A stretch of 64,000 nucleotides of DNA from an uncultured Porticoccus sp. Its GTDB lineage: Bacteria > Pseudomonadota > Gammaproteobacteria > Pseudomonadales > Porticoccaceae. The notes under the pieces were generated by a model. That model ran no database searches and was not told the DNA's origin. It was given only the letters and a program-made list of their open reading frames with translations. The translations under genes were made by a program, and so were the position numbers. Position 1 is the first letter of the stretch; every line of letters begins with the position of its first letter. The stretch is from contig CAMYLT010000008.1 in the NCBI GenBank assembly GCA_947259505.1, positions 434,001-498,000 of the forward strand, written 5' to 3'. This document shows, one piece after another, positions 17,827 through 26,592 of this stretch.

Positions 17827-18384
17827 ATGAGACGCTATTACTTTGTTAGCGATGACCTGGACGATTTGAGTTCAATTGAGAAGGAACTGGAAGATCGGGG
17901 TATATCCACACCGCAAATACATGTGCTGAGCATGGATGATGCGGGTTTGCAGCAGCACCATTTGAATGATGTGGCACCTCTGATGCGGAAAGATGTGTTC
18001 CGTACCACGGGTAAGGCCGCAGTCTTTGGATTCCTCTCCGCAGTGTTAGTGATATTTTTCGCCGTGTTCTCCGGGGCTACAGAAAGCATCGGTTGGATAC
18101 CGTTTGTGCTGTTGGCACTGATTGTCATGGGCCTTATTACGTGGGAGGGGGGGATGTGGGGTATTCAGGAGCCCAATATCCACTTCAAACGTTTCCAGGA
18201 AGCCCTGGATAAAGGTAAGCATGTGTTGTATGTGGAGGTCAGCAAGGGCAAGCAGGAAACACTGTTGAAGGAAGTGGCCAGTCGGCACCAAAAACTGCAG
18301 GCTGCCGGATCGGAACCTTCTTCAAATAACCTGCTGATTGGTGCTGAAAACAGTGCCCATCGGTTTGCCAAGTGGGCGCCCTAA
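17827..18384 (+). CDS. Hypothetical two-helix inner-membrane protein
   Basis: 185 residues. A short cytoplasmic domain RRYYFVSDDLDDLSSIEKEL begins the protein. Two adjacent membrane helices follow (about 62-82 and 88-106: AAVFGFLSAVLVIFFAVFS, then WIPFVLLALIVMGLITW). After them comes EGGMWGIQEPNIHFKRFQ and a soluble tail. This layout is seen in gammaproteobacterial proteins that databases sometimes call NAD/FAD-utilizing enzyme or magnesium transporter. I see no nucleotide-binding motif and treat those names as unsupported. A GGAGGGTAGGTT ribosome-binding region precedes the ATG. Confidence 0.7.
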   Translation: MRRYYFVSDDLDDLSSIEKELEDRGISTPQIHVLSMDDAGLQQHHLNDVAPLMRKDVFRTTGKAAVFGFLSAVLVIFFAVFSGATESIGWIPFVLLALIVMGLITWEGGMWGIQEPNIHFKRFQEALDKGKHVLYVEVSKGKQETLLKEVASRHQKLQAAGSEPSSNNLLIGAENSAHRFAKWAP

Positions 18385-18426
18385 ACTGATAGAACGCTAA
18401 TTTTAGGTCTTTCGATAACTTACCGG

Positions 18427-18457
18427 GAATAGGCGGCCAGTCACTTGGCCGCTATTC
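18427..18457. terminator. Strong hairpin between convergent genes
   Basis: A 12-bp stem, GAATAG.CGGCCA against TGGCCGCTATTC with one bulged G and a 6-base loop, lies between the 185-residue membrane protein gene (plus) and phhB (minus). No T run follows on either strand, so it may stabilise 3' ends rather than terminate by itself. Confidence 0.5.
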
Positions 18458-18478
18458 TGTTGGCTTGGAGCCAAGGAA

Positions 18479-18826
18479 TCAGTTGCGTGAGGAGGCTTCA
18501 AGCTCGTTAGTGCGGGCTGCCATGATAAAGTCATTGCGGTGTAGCCCCCTGATCTTGTGTGTCCACCATGTCACCGTTACTTTGCCCCATTCCACCAGCA
18601 GGGCGGGGTGATGCCCTGCTGTTTCCGCCAGCTCCCCGACCTGATTGGCAAAGGCGATGGCATCACGAAAATTGTCGAACTTATAAACTTTTTCCAATTG
18701 CCGGATGGCATCGCGCTCGATGATTTTCCAGCCCGGAGTTTCCGATAGCAGGTTAACTTCTTCTTCCTCACTGACTTTTGGTGCATCAGCGCGGCAGGCT
18801 TCACAGTGTTCGCGGGAAATGGCCAT
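18479..18826 (-). CDS. phhB: Pterin-4a-carbinolamine dehydratase
   Basis: 115 residues with the family signature [19 protein letters not shown] followed by [17 protein letters not shown]. The paired His and the later His-x(n)-Asp residues form the active site. It dehydrates 4a-hydroxytetrahydrobiopterin to recycle the cofactor of phenylalanine hydroxylase. No phhA is visible nearby, so the partner hydroxylase is elsewhere or the protein has a different role (a related fold acts as a transcription cofactor). It is the last gene of a minus-strand run after tusE, with a 23-bp gap. Confidence 0.93.
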   Translation of the reverse strand: MAISREHCEACRADAPKVSEEEEVNLLSETPGWKIIERDAIRQLEKVYKFDNFRDAIAFANQVGELAETAGHHPALLVEWGKVTVTWWTHKIRGLHRNDFIMAARTNELEASSRN

Positions 18827-18849
18827 AGCTCACCTCGGATGGGAACAGT

Positions 18850-19158
18850 TTAAAGACAGTTTTTCGGCTTGGGCAGCCCCGCCAAACGTGCAACCACCTT
18901 GGCCGGACTGGGTGGAAAAAGTTGCATCAGATAGATGCTGCGGGCTTTGCCCAGATCCAGGTGGTCAGCGATATAACGTATCAGGGGTCGCATGGAAGGA
19001 GAAAAACCGAAGTCGGCATAAAATTGACGCGCTACCAGCAGTATTTCCAGGTGGGGATCGGTCAATTCAATATTGTCTTCAGCGGCCAACTGCCTGGCGG
19101 AGAGTTCCGTCCAGGCAGGCAGCTTGTCGAGATAGTTGGTGGGGGGGCTTTCAATCAC
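18850..19158 (-). CDS. tusE: Sulphur relay protein TusE (DsrC family)
   Basis: 102 residues. The DsrC/TusE fold is seen in ARQFYADFGFSPSMRPLIRYI. The C-terminal arm ends PKPKNCL, with the conserved penultimate Cys that accepts persulphide from TusBCD and passes it to MnmA for 2-thiouridine synthesis in tRNA. The second Cys of true sulphite-reductase DsrC proteins is missing, which favours TusE. The start codon is GTG at 19158, 9 bp after the end of yccA. The yccA-tusE order matches E. coli. The tusBCD genes are not in the window. Confidence 0.92.
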   Translation of the reverse strand: MIESPPTNYLDKLPAWTELSARQLAAEDNIELTDPHLEILLVARQFYADFGFSPSMRPLIRYIADHLDLGKARSIYLMQLFPPSPAKVVARLAGLPKPKNCL

Positions 19159-19167
19159 GAATCATTA

Positions 19168-19818
19168 TTAATCGTTGCTGAGACCAATGAGGCTTAGCAG
19201 ACTGGTGAAAAGGTTGTAGATCATCACGTATAGCGTCACGGTGGCAGAGATATAGTTGCGCTCACCGCCATGAATGATGGCGCTGGTCTGCCACATAATG
19301 ATTCCGGCAGACAGGAACAGGAACATACAGGATACAGCAAGTGCCAGACCCTGAAGCTGTAGGAATACATTAGCGATAGCAGCAACAAAAGCCACCAGCA
19401 CACCGGTCATGAGGAAGCCGCCCATAAAGGACAGTTCCTTGCGGGTGACCAACACATAACCTGAACAGGCCATAAAAATTACAGCGGTGCCACCCAAGGC
19501 AGTCATGATCGGTTCTGCGCCTGAAGTGGCGAGATAGAAGTTGAGGATTGGTCCAAGGGTAAAACCCATCCACCCGGTCAGTGCAAACACCCAAAACAGC
19601 CCGGCAGCTTTATTCTTGTTTTTTTCTACCATCCAGAGACAGATGAAGTAGGGCAGCAGCATCCACAGTCCCATAAAGGGCGCATTTATGGCCATTGCCA
19701 CACCGCTCATGACGGCACTAAAGGCCAGAGTCATGGCCAACAGAGCATAGGTGTTACGCAGCACTTTGGTGGCAGCGGGGTCGAGCGCGGTGGAAACGAT
19801 CGCTTTTTGAATTGCCAT
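19168..19818 (-). CDS. yccA: Bax inhibitor-1/YccA family membrane protein
   Basis: 216 residues from the ATG at 19818, preceded by GAGGA eight bases upstream. Seven hydrophobic segments are visible, from LRNTYALLAMTLAFSAVMSG to the last LYVMIYNLFTSLLSLIGL. It has the BI-1 family acidic ending region. In E. coli, YccA is a substrate and modulator of the FtsH protease at the inner membrane. The gene heads the yccA-tusE-phhB run; an in-frame ATG at 19857 adds residues unlike the family and lacks a ribosome-binding site. Confidence 0.93.
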   Translation of the reverse strand: MAIQKAIVSTALDPAATKVLRNTYALLAMTLAFSAVMSGVAMAINAPFMGLWMLLPYFICLWMVEKNKNKAAGLFWVFALTGWMGFTLGPILNFYLATSGAEPIMTALGGTAVIFMACSGYVLVTRKELSFMGGFLMTGVLVAFVAAIANVFLQLQGLALAVSCMFLFLSAGIIMWQTSAIIHGGERNYISATVTLYVMIYNLFTSLLSLIGLSND

Positions 19819-19897
19819 GGAAATGATCCTCATTTCATTAGTTCGCAAATTGGACACATCTTACAAGCTGTAAGTTTCAAAGCAATGCCTGTAATAA

Positions 19898-21064
19898 TTA
19901 TTCGCCGCCTTCAAAAAAGTCGAGAATGGCCTCGCGCTGAGCCAGACCGTCCTGATAACCGAGTTCGAGCAGCTTGCGGCAAAACCCTCTGCAAAAGAGT
20001 AGGTAGCTGGCAGCATTGACACCACCGCCACGGGTTGTCGCGCCGGTAATTCTCAGGAACAGCCTAATACTCTTGGGCAATTCGTCCAGATAGTCGCTGG
20101 CGATCCGGTTAATGGATTGAGATGGCAGGATAGCCAGGTATTTGATTGGCTTGAGGTCGGATAATCCTTTTCGCTCTCGTTCAGAGGCGGTCATATTCTG
20201 GCTGAGACGATTAATGTTGTTGAGTGTTTCGAGGTCACTTTCAATCGTGTCGATAAACGCGCTGTTAAACATGTGCCCGATAATTTGGGCGATGGAGGGT
20301 GAATGTTCGTTTAACGACGGGGGCAGCCCCTGATTTAGAATGCGGCTGTCACTGACACCGATGACAAATATTTTTTCGGCACCCAGGCGCAGTGCTGGAC
20401 TGATGGGTTTCAGCTGGCGTATAGCACCGTCTCCAAAATAATGCTCTTCGAGCTTCAGGGCTGGAAACATAATAGGGATTGCCGATGAGGCCATCAGGTG
20501 ATTAATGGTTAGTTCTGTCTGGAGGCCGACTTGCCGAGTTTTCTGCCAGGGTTGGATGTGATCGCCACCTTGGAAAAATGTGACCGATTTTCCCGAGCTA
20601 TAGCTCATGGCAGTGATGCTGACCGCTTCCAACTCACCATTGGCAATTGCTTCATCGATATGGCGGAAGCGAATGTAGTTATCCAGTAGCTCCTTTAAGG
20701 GGGTGTTGTCCAGTAAGGCCTTGGGGCGACCGATGGCATAGCCACTGTGAAAAAATGACATCAACATATTGAGGCTGTTTTTAAACACCCCGATGAAATC
20801 AGTACGATAGACCTTCTCGGCATCCAATTGCCGCCAGATGGCTTCCAGCTTTTTAATTCTCAGGCTGAAAGGCCCGGCTCGCCCGGCAATAGCCAGAGCA
20901 TTGATCGCTCCGGCAGAAGTGCCGCAAATGATGGGGAAGGGATTTTTTGTCTCTCTGGGAAGAGTTTCAGCAACGGCCCGTAATACCCCTACCTGATAAG
21001 CTGCCCTGGCGCCGCCTCCGGACAATACCAATCCTGTTCTAGTCTTGTTGTTGTTTTTTGTCAT
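19898..21064 (-). CDS. Patatin-like phospholipase (RssA-type)
   Basis: 388 residues. The oxyanion hole GLVLSGGGARAAYQVG lies near the N-terminus. The nucleophile elbow is CGTSAGAINALA (Ser near 50) and the catalytic Asp is in HYFGDGAIRQL. Together these are the Ser-Asp dyad of patatin lipases. No signal peptide or transmembrane segment is seen, so it is cytosolic or peripheral. The roughly 150 residues after the dyad (LGAEKIFVIGVSDSR onward) are typical of the longer bacterial subgroup. It is 79 bp upstream of yccA and may share its transcript. Confidence 0.9.
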   Translation of the reverse strand: MTKNNNKTRTGLVLSGGGARAAYQVGVLRAVAETLPRETKNPFPIICGTSAGAINALAIAGRAGPFSLRIKKLEAIWRQLDAEKVYRTDFIGVFKNSLNMLMSFFHSGYAIGRPKALLDNTPLKELLDNYIRFRHIDEAIANGELEAVSITAMSYSSGKSVTFFQGGDHIQPWQKTRQVGLQTELTINHLMASSAIPIMFPALKLEEHYFGDGAIRQLKPISPALRLGAEKIFVIGVSDSRILNQGLPPSLNEHSPSIAQIIGHMFNSAFIDTIESDLETLNNINRLSQNMTASERERKGLSDLKPIKYLAILPSQSINRIASDYLDELPKSIRLFLRITGATTRGGGVNAASYLLFCRGFCRKLLELGYQDGLAQREAILDFFEGGE

Positions 21065-21232
21065 GTCCTGTGCCGGAATGAAACCCTGAATTTGCAGATG
21101 GAACTATTCTGGGGCAGATTGCCCAAGGCGCCAACCCTAGTTCGTGCAAAGAGCTTTATCAATGGGGGCTTGTGGTTGATTTACCGTTTGCCTGACCAGT
21201 TATACTGCATCTAGCGCTTCACCGCCTAGGTG

Positions 21233-23521
21233 ATGGCCACAAGGATGTGGACCATGTACGGAATTTACAGCTTTGCAGCGGGTGTCTATGTTGTCGCTTA
21301 TTGGCCGGCTCTGCCCGGTTATGCTGTCGCAGCCGTTTTGGCCGTCACGGGATTGGTGGTGCTTCCAACCCGTGCTCGTGTCATGGGTGGATTGTTACTC
21401 GGCATCAGTTATGGGGTTTGTTGGGGACACTACAGCTTATCTCACCACCTTCCTGACCAGCTAACTCCCTCAGATCACATTGTCACCGGTGAAATTGTCG
21501 GTATCCCCGTGGATAACGGCCACCGCGTCAGGTTCAACCTAAAGTTGCTGCCATCTCCCGCCCATCTCCCGTTAAAGCAATTACGGCTTAGTTGGTATCA
21601 GCATAAGGAAAAACTGGTGCCTGGGCAGATTTGGCAGTTGCAGGTGAGATTGCGACGTCCGCGGGGCAATGTAAATCCTGGGGGTTTTGATTATCAAGGG
21701 TGGTTGCTCGGGCAAGGTATCTCCGCTACCGGATACGTTTGCCCTGGAGGTAATCATCGTTTATTGGCGACTACTCTGTCAGTCGATAGCTTGCGCTACC
21801 GTTTATGGGAAAGCATACAGTCATCACCTGCCAGTAGCACATCCCAGGCACTGATGGCGGCGCTGACAATAGGCGATCGTTCACTCATTGATAGTGAGTT
21901 ATGGCAGCGCTTGTCACAGTTAGGACTTGTCCATTTGCTGGTGGTTTCTGGCTTGCATATTGGCTTCATGGCGACAATCGGTTTTGTCGCAGGCGCAATA
22001 TTGGCAAGAGTGATCGGGTTGATAGGGTGGTCTGTTAATGCTCGATATTGCGGCGCACTGTTGGCACTTTTTACCGCGATGGCATACAGCTTGATGGCTG
22101 GTCTCAGTCTGCCTACCCAGCGGGCGATGATAATGGTTGCTGTTGCTTTGTTGGCAATTCTGGCCAACCGTCATGTTGGTAAAGTGACGGGTTTTGGTCT
22201 AGCCCTTGCCGGGGTCGCGCTAGTAGATCCCTTGGCGACACTGAATGCAGGTTTCTGGATGTCATTCGGTGCGGTGGCAGGACTGATCTGGCTGGTACCT
22301 GTTTTCTGTCGTGTCTCGAAATGGCGTCAATTGTTAAGGGTGCAGTGGCTAGTATTTGTGCTGCTGTTTTTGCCGCTGGTGCTATGGCAATTACCTGTGG
22401 CCTGGTTTGCGCCATTGCTTAACTTGTTTGCAATTCCCTGGGTGGGGTTTCTCATCATTCCACTGTGTTTGCTCGGGAGCGCAATTGCGCCGTTCAGTAA
22501 CATGTTTGCGGATAACTGTTGGTGGTTGGCGGGATGGCAGCTGGACCAGTTTCTCAGACTACTTCATTGGTTCAAATTGCCTGAATGGCTGCCTCAATTT
22601 CTGCCATTTTCTCATTCCGGTGTCAGTTTGTGGTTGATGGTGGCGGTTGTCACGTTGTTGATCTTACCCCGGGGGATTCCGGGACGTTTCTTATTCGTCC
22701 CGTTATTCCTGGTACTGGCCTGGTCGCCGAAAACACGTCAGCATCCACTGACAGTGACGGTACTGGATGTGGGGCAAGGGTTGTCGGTGGTCGTGCAGAC
22801 AGCACGGCATAATCTGGTGTATGACACAGGTCCGGCTTATGGCGATTTCGACACTGGCAGCGCAGTAGTAGCACCGTTTTTGCGGAAGCAGGGTGTAACG
22901 CTGCTGGATAAGCTGGTAGTCAGTCACGCAGACAGCGATCATGCGGGTGGAGCCGCTGCCCTGAGCTCATTATTTCCACCGGACAATTTTCTGGTGGGTG
23001 AAAAACTGGGAATCCCCAATGTCAGTGAGCGGCTGTGCCTGGCGGGCGAGTCGTGGCAGTGGGACGGTGTAACCTTTCAGTTTGTCTACCCCTTTCCCGA
23101 TACCCTGGCGGAGGGAAATAATCGCTCCTGCGTGCTCTTGATCCGACACGGCGACGATGAAATATTGCTTACTGGTGATATCGAAGCTTCAGTAGAGCGG
23201 CAATTGCTCAGCCTGAAACACAACTTCCCTAATGCTATTTCGGTGCTAGTGGCGCCACATCACGGTAGTCGAACATCATCGTCTGCTGCGTTTGTCTCGG
23301 CACTTACACCACTTCATGTGGTGTTTTCGGCCGGTTTTCGCCACCATTTTGGGCATCCCGCCGAAGATGTGGTGGGACGTTATAAGCAGCATAAAGCCGT
23401 GCTTTGGAATACCGCGGAGCAGGGCGCCATCCAGTTTCGCTGGGACCAGCAAGGTAAGCTATCTGTTACCGCCATACGCAATGAACAGCGCCGCTATTGG
23501 TACGCCCAGCGGGGTAATTGA
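21233..23521 (+). CDS. comEC: DNA internalization protein ComEC/Rec2
   Basis: About 762 residues with the full three-part layout. An N-terminal DUF4131/OB region holds RGNVNPGGFDYQGWLLGQGI. The central Competence membrane channel contains LVHLLVVSGLHIGF and multiple helices. The C-terminal metallo-beta-lactamase domain has VLDVGQGLSVVV, VSHADSDHAGG and VLVAPHHGSRTSSS. It forms the inner-membrane pore for single-stranded DNA uptake. The start is uncertain: ATG 21233 is used, but ATG 21254 has AAGGA at good spacing. The genes downstream (exbBD, msbA) follow on the same strand. Confidence 0.93.
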   Translation: MATRMWTMYGIYSFAAGVYVVAYWPALPGYAVAAVLAVTGLVVLPTRARVMGGLLLGISYGVCWGHYSLSHHLPDQLTPSDHIVTGEIVGIPVDNGHRVRFNLKLLPSPAHLPLKQLRLSWYQHKEKLVPGQIWQLQVRLRRPRGNVNPGGFDYQGWLLGQGISATGYVCPGGNHRLLATTLSVDSLRYRLWESIQSSPASSTSQALMAALTIGDRSLIDSELWQRLSQLGLVHLLVVSGLHIGFMATIGFVAGAILARVIGLIGWSVNARYCGALLALFTAMAYSLMAGLSLPTQRAMIMVAVALLAILANRHVGKVTGFGLALAGVALVDPLATLNAGFWMSFGAVAGLIWLVPVFCRVSKWRQLLRVQWLVFVLLFLPLVLWQLPVAWFAPLLNLFAIPWVGFLIIPLCLLGSAIAPFSNMFADNCWWLAGWQLDQFLRLLHWFKLPEWLPQFLPFSHSGVSLWLMVAVVTLLILPRGIPGRFLFVPLFLVLAWSPKTRQHPLTVTVLDVGQGLSVVVQTARHNLVYDTGPAYGDFDTGSAVVAPFLRKQGVTLLDKLVVSHADSDHAGGAAALSSLFPPDNFLVGEKLGIPNVSERLCLAGESWQWDGVTFQFVYPFPDTLAEGNNRSCVLLIRHGDDEILLTGDIEASVERQLLSLKHNFPNAISVLVAPHHGSRTSSSAAFVSALTPLHVVFSAGFRHHFGHPAEDVVGRYKQHKAVLWNTAEQGAIQFRWDQQGKLSVTAIRNEQRRYWYAQRGN

Positions 23522-23641
23522 TGTGCGACGTCACGGAAATGTAATTTCACGAGATGAAATGCCCATTGTGCCTCCAGAGCGCGTTCGTGAGCGGGTCTGA
23601 TTATGGTAAAGTCGGATTAATTTGTTGATTTGGGGATAGAC

Positions 23642-24277
23642 GTGTACGAGTTAATCATTGCAGGCGGCTGGTTGATGCTGCCCATCATTCTGTCTTCCAT
23701 TGTGGTGATTGCGATTGCCTTCGAGCGTTACTGGACCTTGCGCCCGGCAAAGGTGATTCCGCCAACACTGCTCGGCCAGATTTGGCACTGGTTGAAACAG
23801 AACCAACTGACCAAAGAGAATATCCACCAGTTACGTACTTCCTCGCCGTTGGGGACCATTCTGGCGGCGGGCATCAGCAACTCTGGCCACGGTCGGGAGG
23901 TGATGAAAGACAGTATTGAGGAGGCCGCCAACCAGGTTGTCCATGAGCTGGAAAAAAATCTGTCTCCATTGGGGACCATCGCGGCTATCGCACCACTACT
24001 CGGGTTGCTCGGCACGGTGATCGGAATGATCAAGGTGTTCACCGCCATTATGATCGAAGGCACCGGTAATGCCGGTGTGTTGGCCGGCGGTATTTCCGAA
24101 GCCCTGATTACCACGGCCGCGGGCCTGACGGTGGCGATCCCGGCACTGGTCTTTCATCGCTTTTTCGAACGTCGCGTGGATTCCCTTGTGGTGGAAATGG
24201 AAGAGCAGGCCATCAAACTTGTGGATGCGCTTCACGGTGATCGCGTCATTCGCACTGACGAGGCCTATGCGGCGTGA
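23642..24277 (+). CDS. exbB: ExbB/MotA/TolQ proton channel protein
   Basis: 211 residues from GTG at 23642 (GGGGATA just upstream); a TTG 12 bp earlier is less likely. Three membrane helices are visible: about 6-28 (ELIIAGGWLMLPIILSSIVV), 108-130 and 150-175. The ExbB signature LGTIAAIAPLLGLLGTVIGM and EALITTAAGLTVAIPAL carry the pore-lining residues. With ExbD it forms a proton-driven motor that normally energises TonB. The stop overlaps the exbD start by 4 bp. Confidence 0.92.
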   Translation: MYELIIAGGWLMLPIILSSIVVIAIAFERYWTLRPAKVIPPTLLGQIWHWLKQNQLTKENIHQLRTSSPLGTILAAGISNSGHGREVMKDSIEEAANQVVHELEKNLSPLGTIAAIAPLLGLLGTVIGMIKVFTAIMIEGTGNAGVLAGGISEALITTAAGLTVAIPALVFHRFFERRVDSLVVEMEEQAIKLVDALHGDRVIRTDEAYAA

Positions 24278-24696
24278 AATTCCGTCGGCAACGCAAAAAC
24301 GATCAGGGTATTAATCTGACGCCATTGATTGACGTGGTGTTTCTGCTGTTGATCTTTTTTATGGTGTCCACCACCTTTACCAAAGAGTCTCACCTGGTGT
24401 TGGATTTGCCTGAGGCGGATGGAAAGGTAGATGAAACCCCACCTGAGCAGATAGAGGTGTTGATCGGTAAGGATGGTGATTACAGTATCAATGGCAGGCC
24501 GTTGATCAACCGCCAGATCGACACGCTCATGAAAGCGCTTCAGGACGTTTCGCTGGGTGATACTGCCAAGCCCTTGACGATAACTGCCGATGCCAATGCC
24601 ACCCACCAAGCGGTGGTTACAGCCATGGATGCAGCAGGTAGAATGGGCTTTGTTCATCTCAAAATAACGACAAAACAGCCTGATAGCGAATCCTGA
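24274..24696 (+). CDS. exbD: ExbD/TolR biopolymer transport protein
   Basis: 140 residues, GTG start at 24274 inside the exbB stop region. One N-terminal membrane helix, INLTPLIDVVFLLLIFFMV, includes the essential Asp of the proton path. A periplasmic domain follows (about 45-135) ending HLKITTKQ. No TonB gene lies beside it; the pair sits between comEC and msbA, an arrangement I recall from Pseudomonas-like genomes. Whether it powers TonB or assists envelope traffic is open. Confidence 0.92.
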   Translation: MKFRRQRKNDQGINLTPLIDVVFLLLIFFMVSTTFTKESHLVLDLPEADGKVDETPPEQIEVLIGKDGDYSINGRPLINRQIDTLMKALQDVSLGDTAKPLTITADANATHQAVVTAMDAAGRMGFVHLKITTKQPDSES

Positions 24697-24705
24697 GGAG
24701 AAATA

Positions 24706-26577
24706 GTGACGAACGCCCCCGATACCGAACACCCTGAGATGTCCGGTTTACAGGTCTATTTGCGGTTACTTTCATATCTCAAAGGTTATATCGGCATTTT
24801 TCTGCTCAGCATCCTGGGGTTGATTCTGTTCTCCTCCATGGAAATTGCATTCATCGATCTGTTTGGCTACACCGTTAATGCTATTACCAGCCTCTCTGGG
24901 GAAACTGGCTCAGTAAATGTGCCCGCCCTGGAGTTAGGTAAGGGTTCAACCACCTGGATGGCTACGTTGCTGGGTGGCGAGGATGCTCTTTCCGACACCC
25001 GCTGGATCATCCCGCTCATCATGTTCATGATTGCCATTGTGCGTGGGGTGGGCTTCTTTGTTGGCGGTTACTGCATGGCCTATGTCACCCAAATACTGGT
25101 TCATAACTTGCGTATTCGGCTTTTCAATAAATATACCCGCCTGCCCAGTCAATATTTTGATACCCATATGTCGGGTCACCTCATCTCGCGCATAACGTTT
25201 CATGTCTCCCAGGTAACTCAAGCCGCCACCAGCTCGTTAAAAATCATCATACGTGAAGGGGCGCTGGTCATCGGCCTGATTGGTTACCTCTTTTACCTGA
25301 ACTGGCGATTGGCGGCTATTTTTGTGGTAGTTCTGCCAATAATTGGCGCTGTGGTCGGCTTCATCAGCAAGCGCTTCCGGTTGTTGAGCCGACGGATACA
25401 GTCCTCCGTAGGCAACGTCACCCATGTTACTCAAGAGGCGGTGAGTGGTTACCGTGAAATGCACCTCTATGGCGGTGCAGAATACGAGCGACAGAGGATG
25501 TTTCAGGCCAGTAATTACAACCGGCGCCAGCAAATGAAAATGGCTGTTGCCGAAGGACTCAGTTCCCCGATTATCCAGATGCTGGTGGCTATTTCGCTCT
25601 CTTTGTTAATGTGGCTGGCATTGGACCCCAATGTGCTGGCAAATATGAGCGGCGGCGAGTTCGTGCAGTTTTTGGGTTCCGCGGGTCTCCTGGCCAAACC
25701 CATTCGCCAATTGTCCGAAGTGAACAGCAACATTCAAAAAGGGGTGGCGGCAGCGGGCACCATCTTTGCTACCCTGGATGAGTTTGAGGAAACAGATCTG
25801 GGCACGCTTGAAAAGCCCCGTGTCAACGGTCACTTTGAGTTCCGGAATGTCAGCTTTGCCTACTATGAGGAAACAGAAAATGTCCTCAATGGTATTAACC
25901 TTGAGGTCACCCCAGGTGAAACCGTTGCCCTGGTAGGGCAATCCGGCGGCGGTAAAACCACGCTGGTGAGCTTGATTCCCCGTTTTTACAACCATGGTGA
26001 TGGCAAAATCCTGCTGGACGGTATCGACGTCAATGACTACAAGCTCGACAATCTGCGCAGCCATATTGCGTTGGTGTCCCAGAACGTCATTCTTTTCAAC
26101 GATACCATTTACAACAATATTGCCTACGGCGCGCTAAGCAAGTGCTCGGAAGAAGAAGTGCGCGAGGCTGCAAAGGCCGCCCATGCCCTTGAGTTCATTG
26201 AACGTTTGCCGGATGGATTTAATACGTTCATTGGTGATGATGGCGTGATGCTCTCTGGCGGACAACGCCAGCGCCTTGCCATTGCCAGGGCGCTCCTGAA
26301 AAATGCACCGGTGCTGATTCTCGATGAGGCCACGTCTGCACTGGATACAGAGTCCGAACACCACATTCAGCGTGCTTTGGAGCAGGTGATGAAAGGACGC
26401 ACCACCTTTGTCATTGCTCACCGTCTCAGCACAATTGAAAATGCCGACCGCATTGTGGTGATGGATAAGGGTAAAATTGTTGAACAGGGTTCTCACGACC
26501 AGTTACTGGCACTTAATGGCCGCTATGCACAACTGCACCAGAGGCAATTTACTGACGAAATCGGACAACCAGTCTAG
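24706..26577 (+). CDS. msbA: Lipid A export ABC transporter MsbA
   Basis: 623 residues, a half-transporter with N-terminal six-helix ABC1 domain and C-terminal ATPase. Walker A is GQSGGGKTTL, the signature LSGGQRQRLAIARALL, Walker B VLILDEATSALD, and the switch IVIAHRLSTI. It flips lipid A-core from the inner to the outer leaflet of the inner membrane. It is about 40 residues longer than the E. coli protein, the excess being between the first two helices (around 50-95). The start is GTG 24706 after GAGGAGAAATA. The next gene lpxK is 15 bp on, the standard partner. Confidence 0.93.
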   Translation: MTNAPDTEHPEMSGLQVYLRLLSYLKGYIGIFLLSILGLILFSSMEIAFIDLFGYTVNAITSLSGETGSVNVPALELGKGSTTWMATLLGGEDALSDTRWIIPLIMFMIAIVRGVGFFVGGYCMAYVTQILVHNLRIRLFNKYTRLPSQYFDTHMSGHLISRITFHVSQVTQAATSSLKIIIREGALVIGLIGYLFYLNWRLAAIFVVVLPIIGAVVGFISKRFRLLSRRIQSSVGNVTHVTQEAVSGYREMHLYGGAEYERQRMFQASNYNRRQQMKMAVAEGLSSPIIQMLVAISLSLLMWLALDPNVLANMSGGEFVQFLGSAGLLAKPIRQLSEVNSNIQKGVAAAGTIFATLDEFEETDLGTLEKPRVNGHFEFRNVSFAYYEETENVLNGINLEVTPGETVALVGQSGGGKTTLVSLIPRFYNHGDGKILLDGIDVNDYKLDNLRSHIALVSQNVILFNDTIYNNIAYGALSKCSEEEVREAAKAAHALEFIERLPDGFNTFIGDDGVMLSGGQRQRLAIARALLKNAPVLILDEATSALDTESEHHIQRALEQVMKGRTTFVIAHRLSTIENADRIVVMDKGKIVEQGSHDQLLALNGRYAQLHQRQFTDEIGQPV

Positions 26578-26592
26578 TACAGCGGCTGCGCC

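Noticed and set aside
17827..18384. NAD/FAD-utilizing enzyme or magnesium transporter label
   Set aside because: No dinucleotide-binding motif or transporter signature is seen in the 185 residues.
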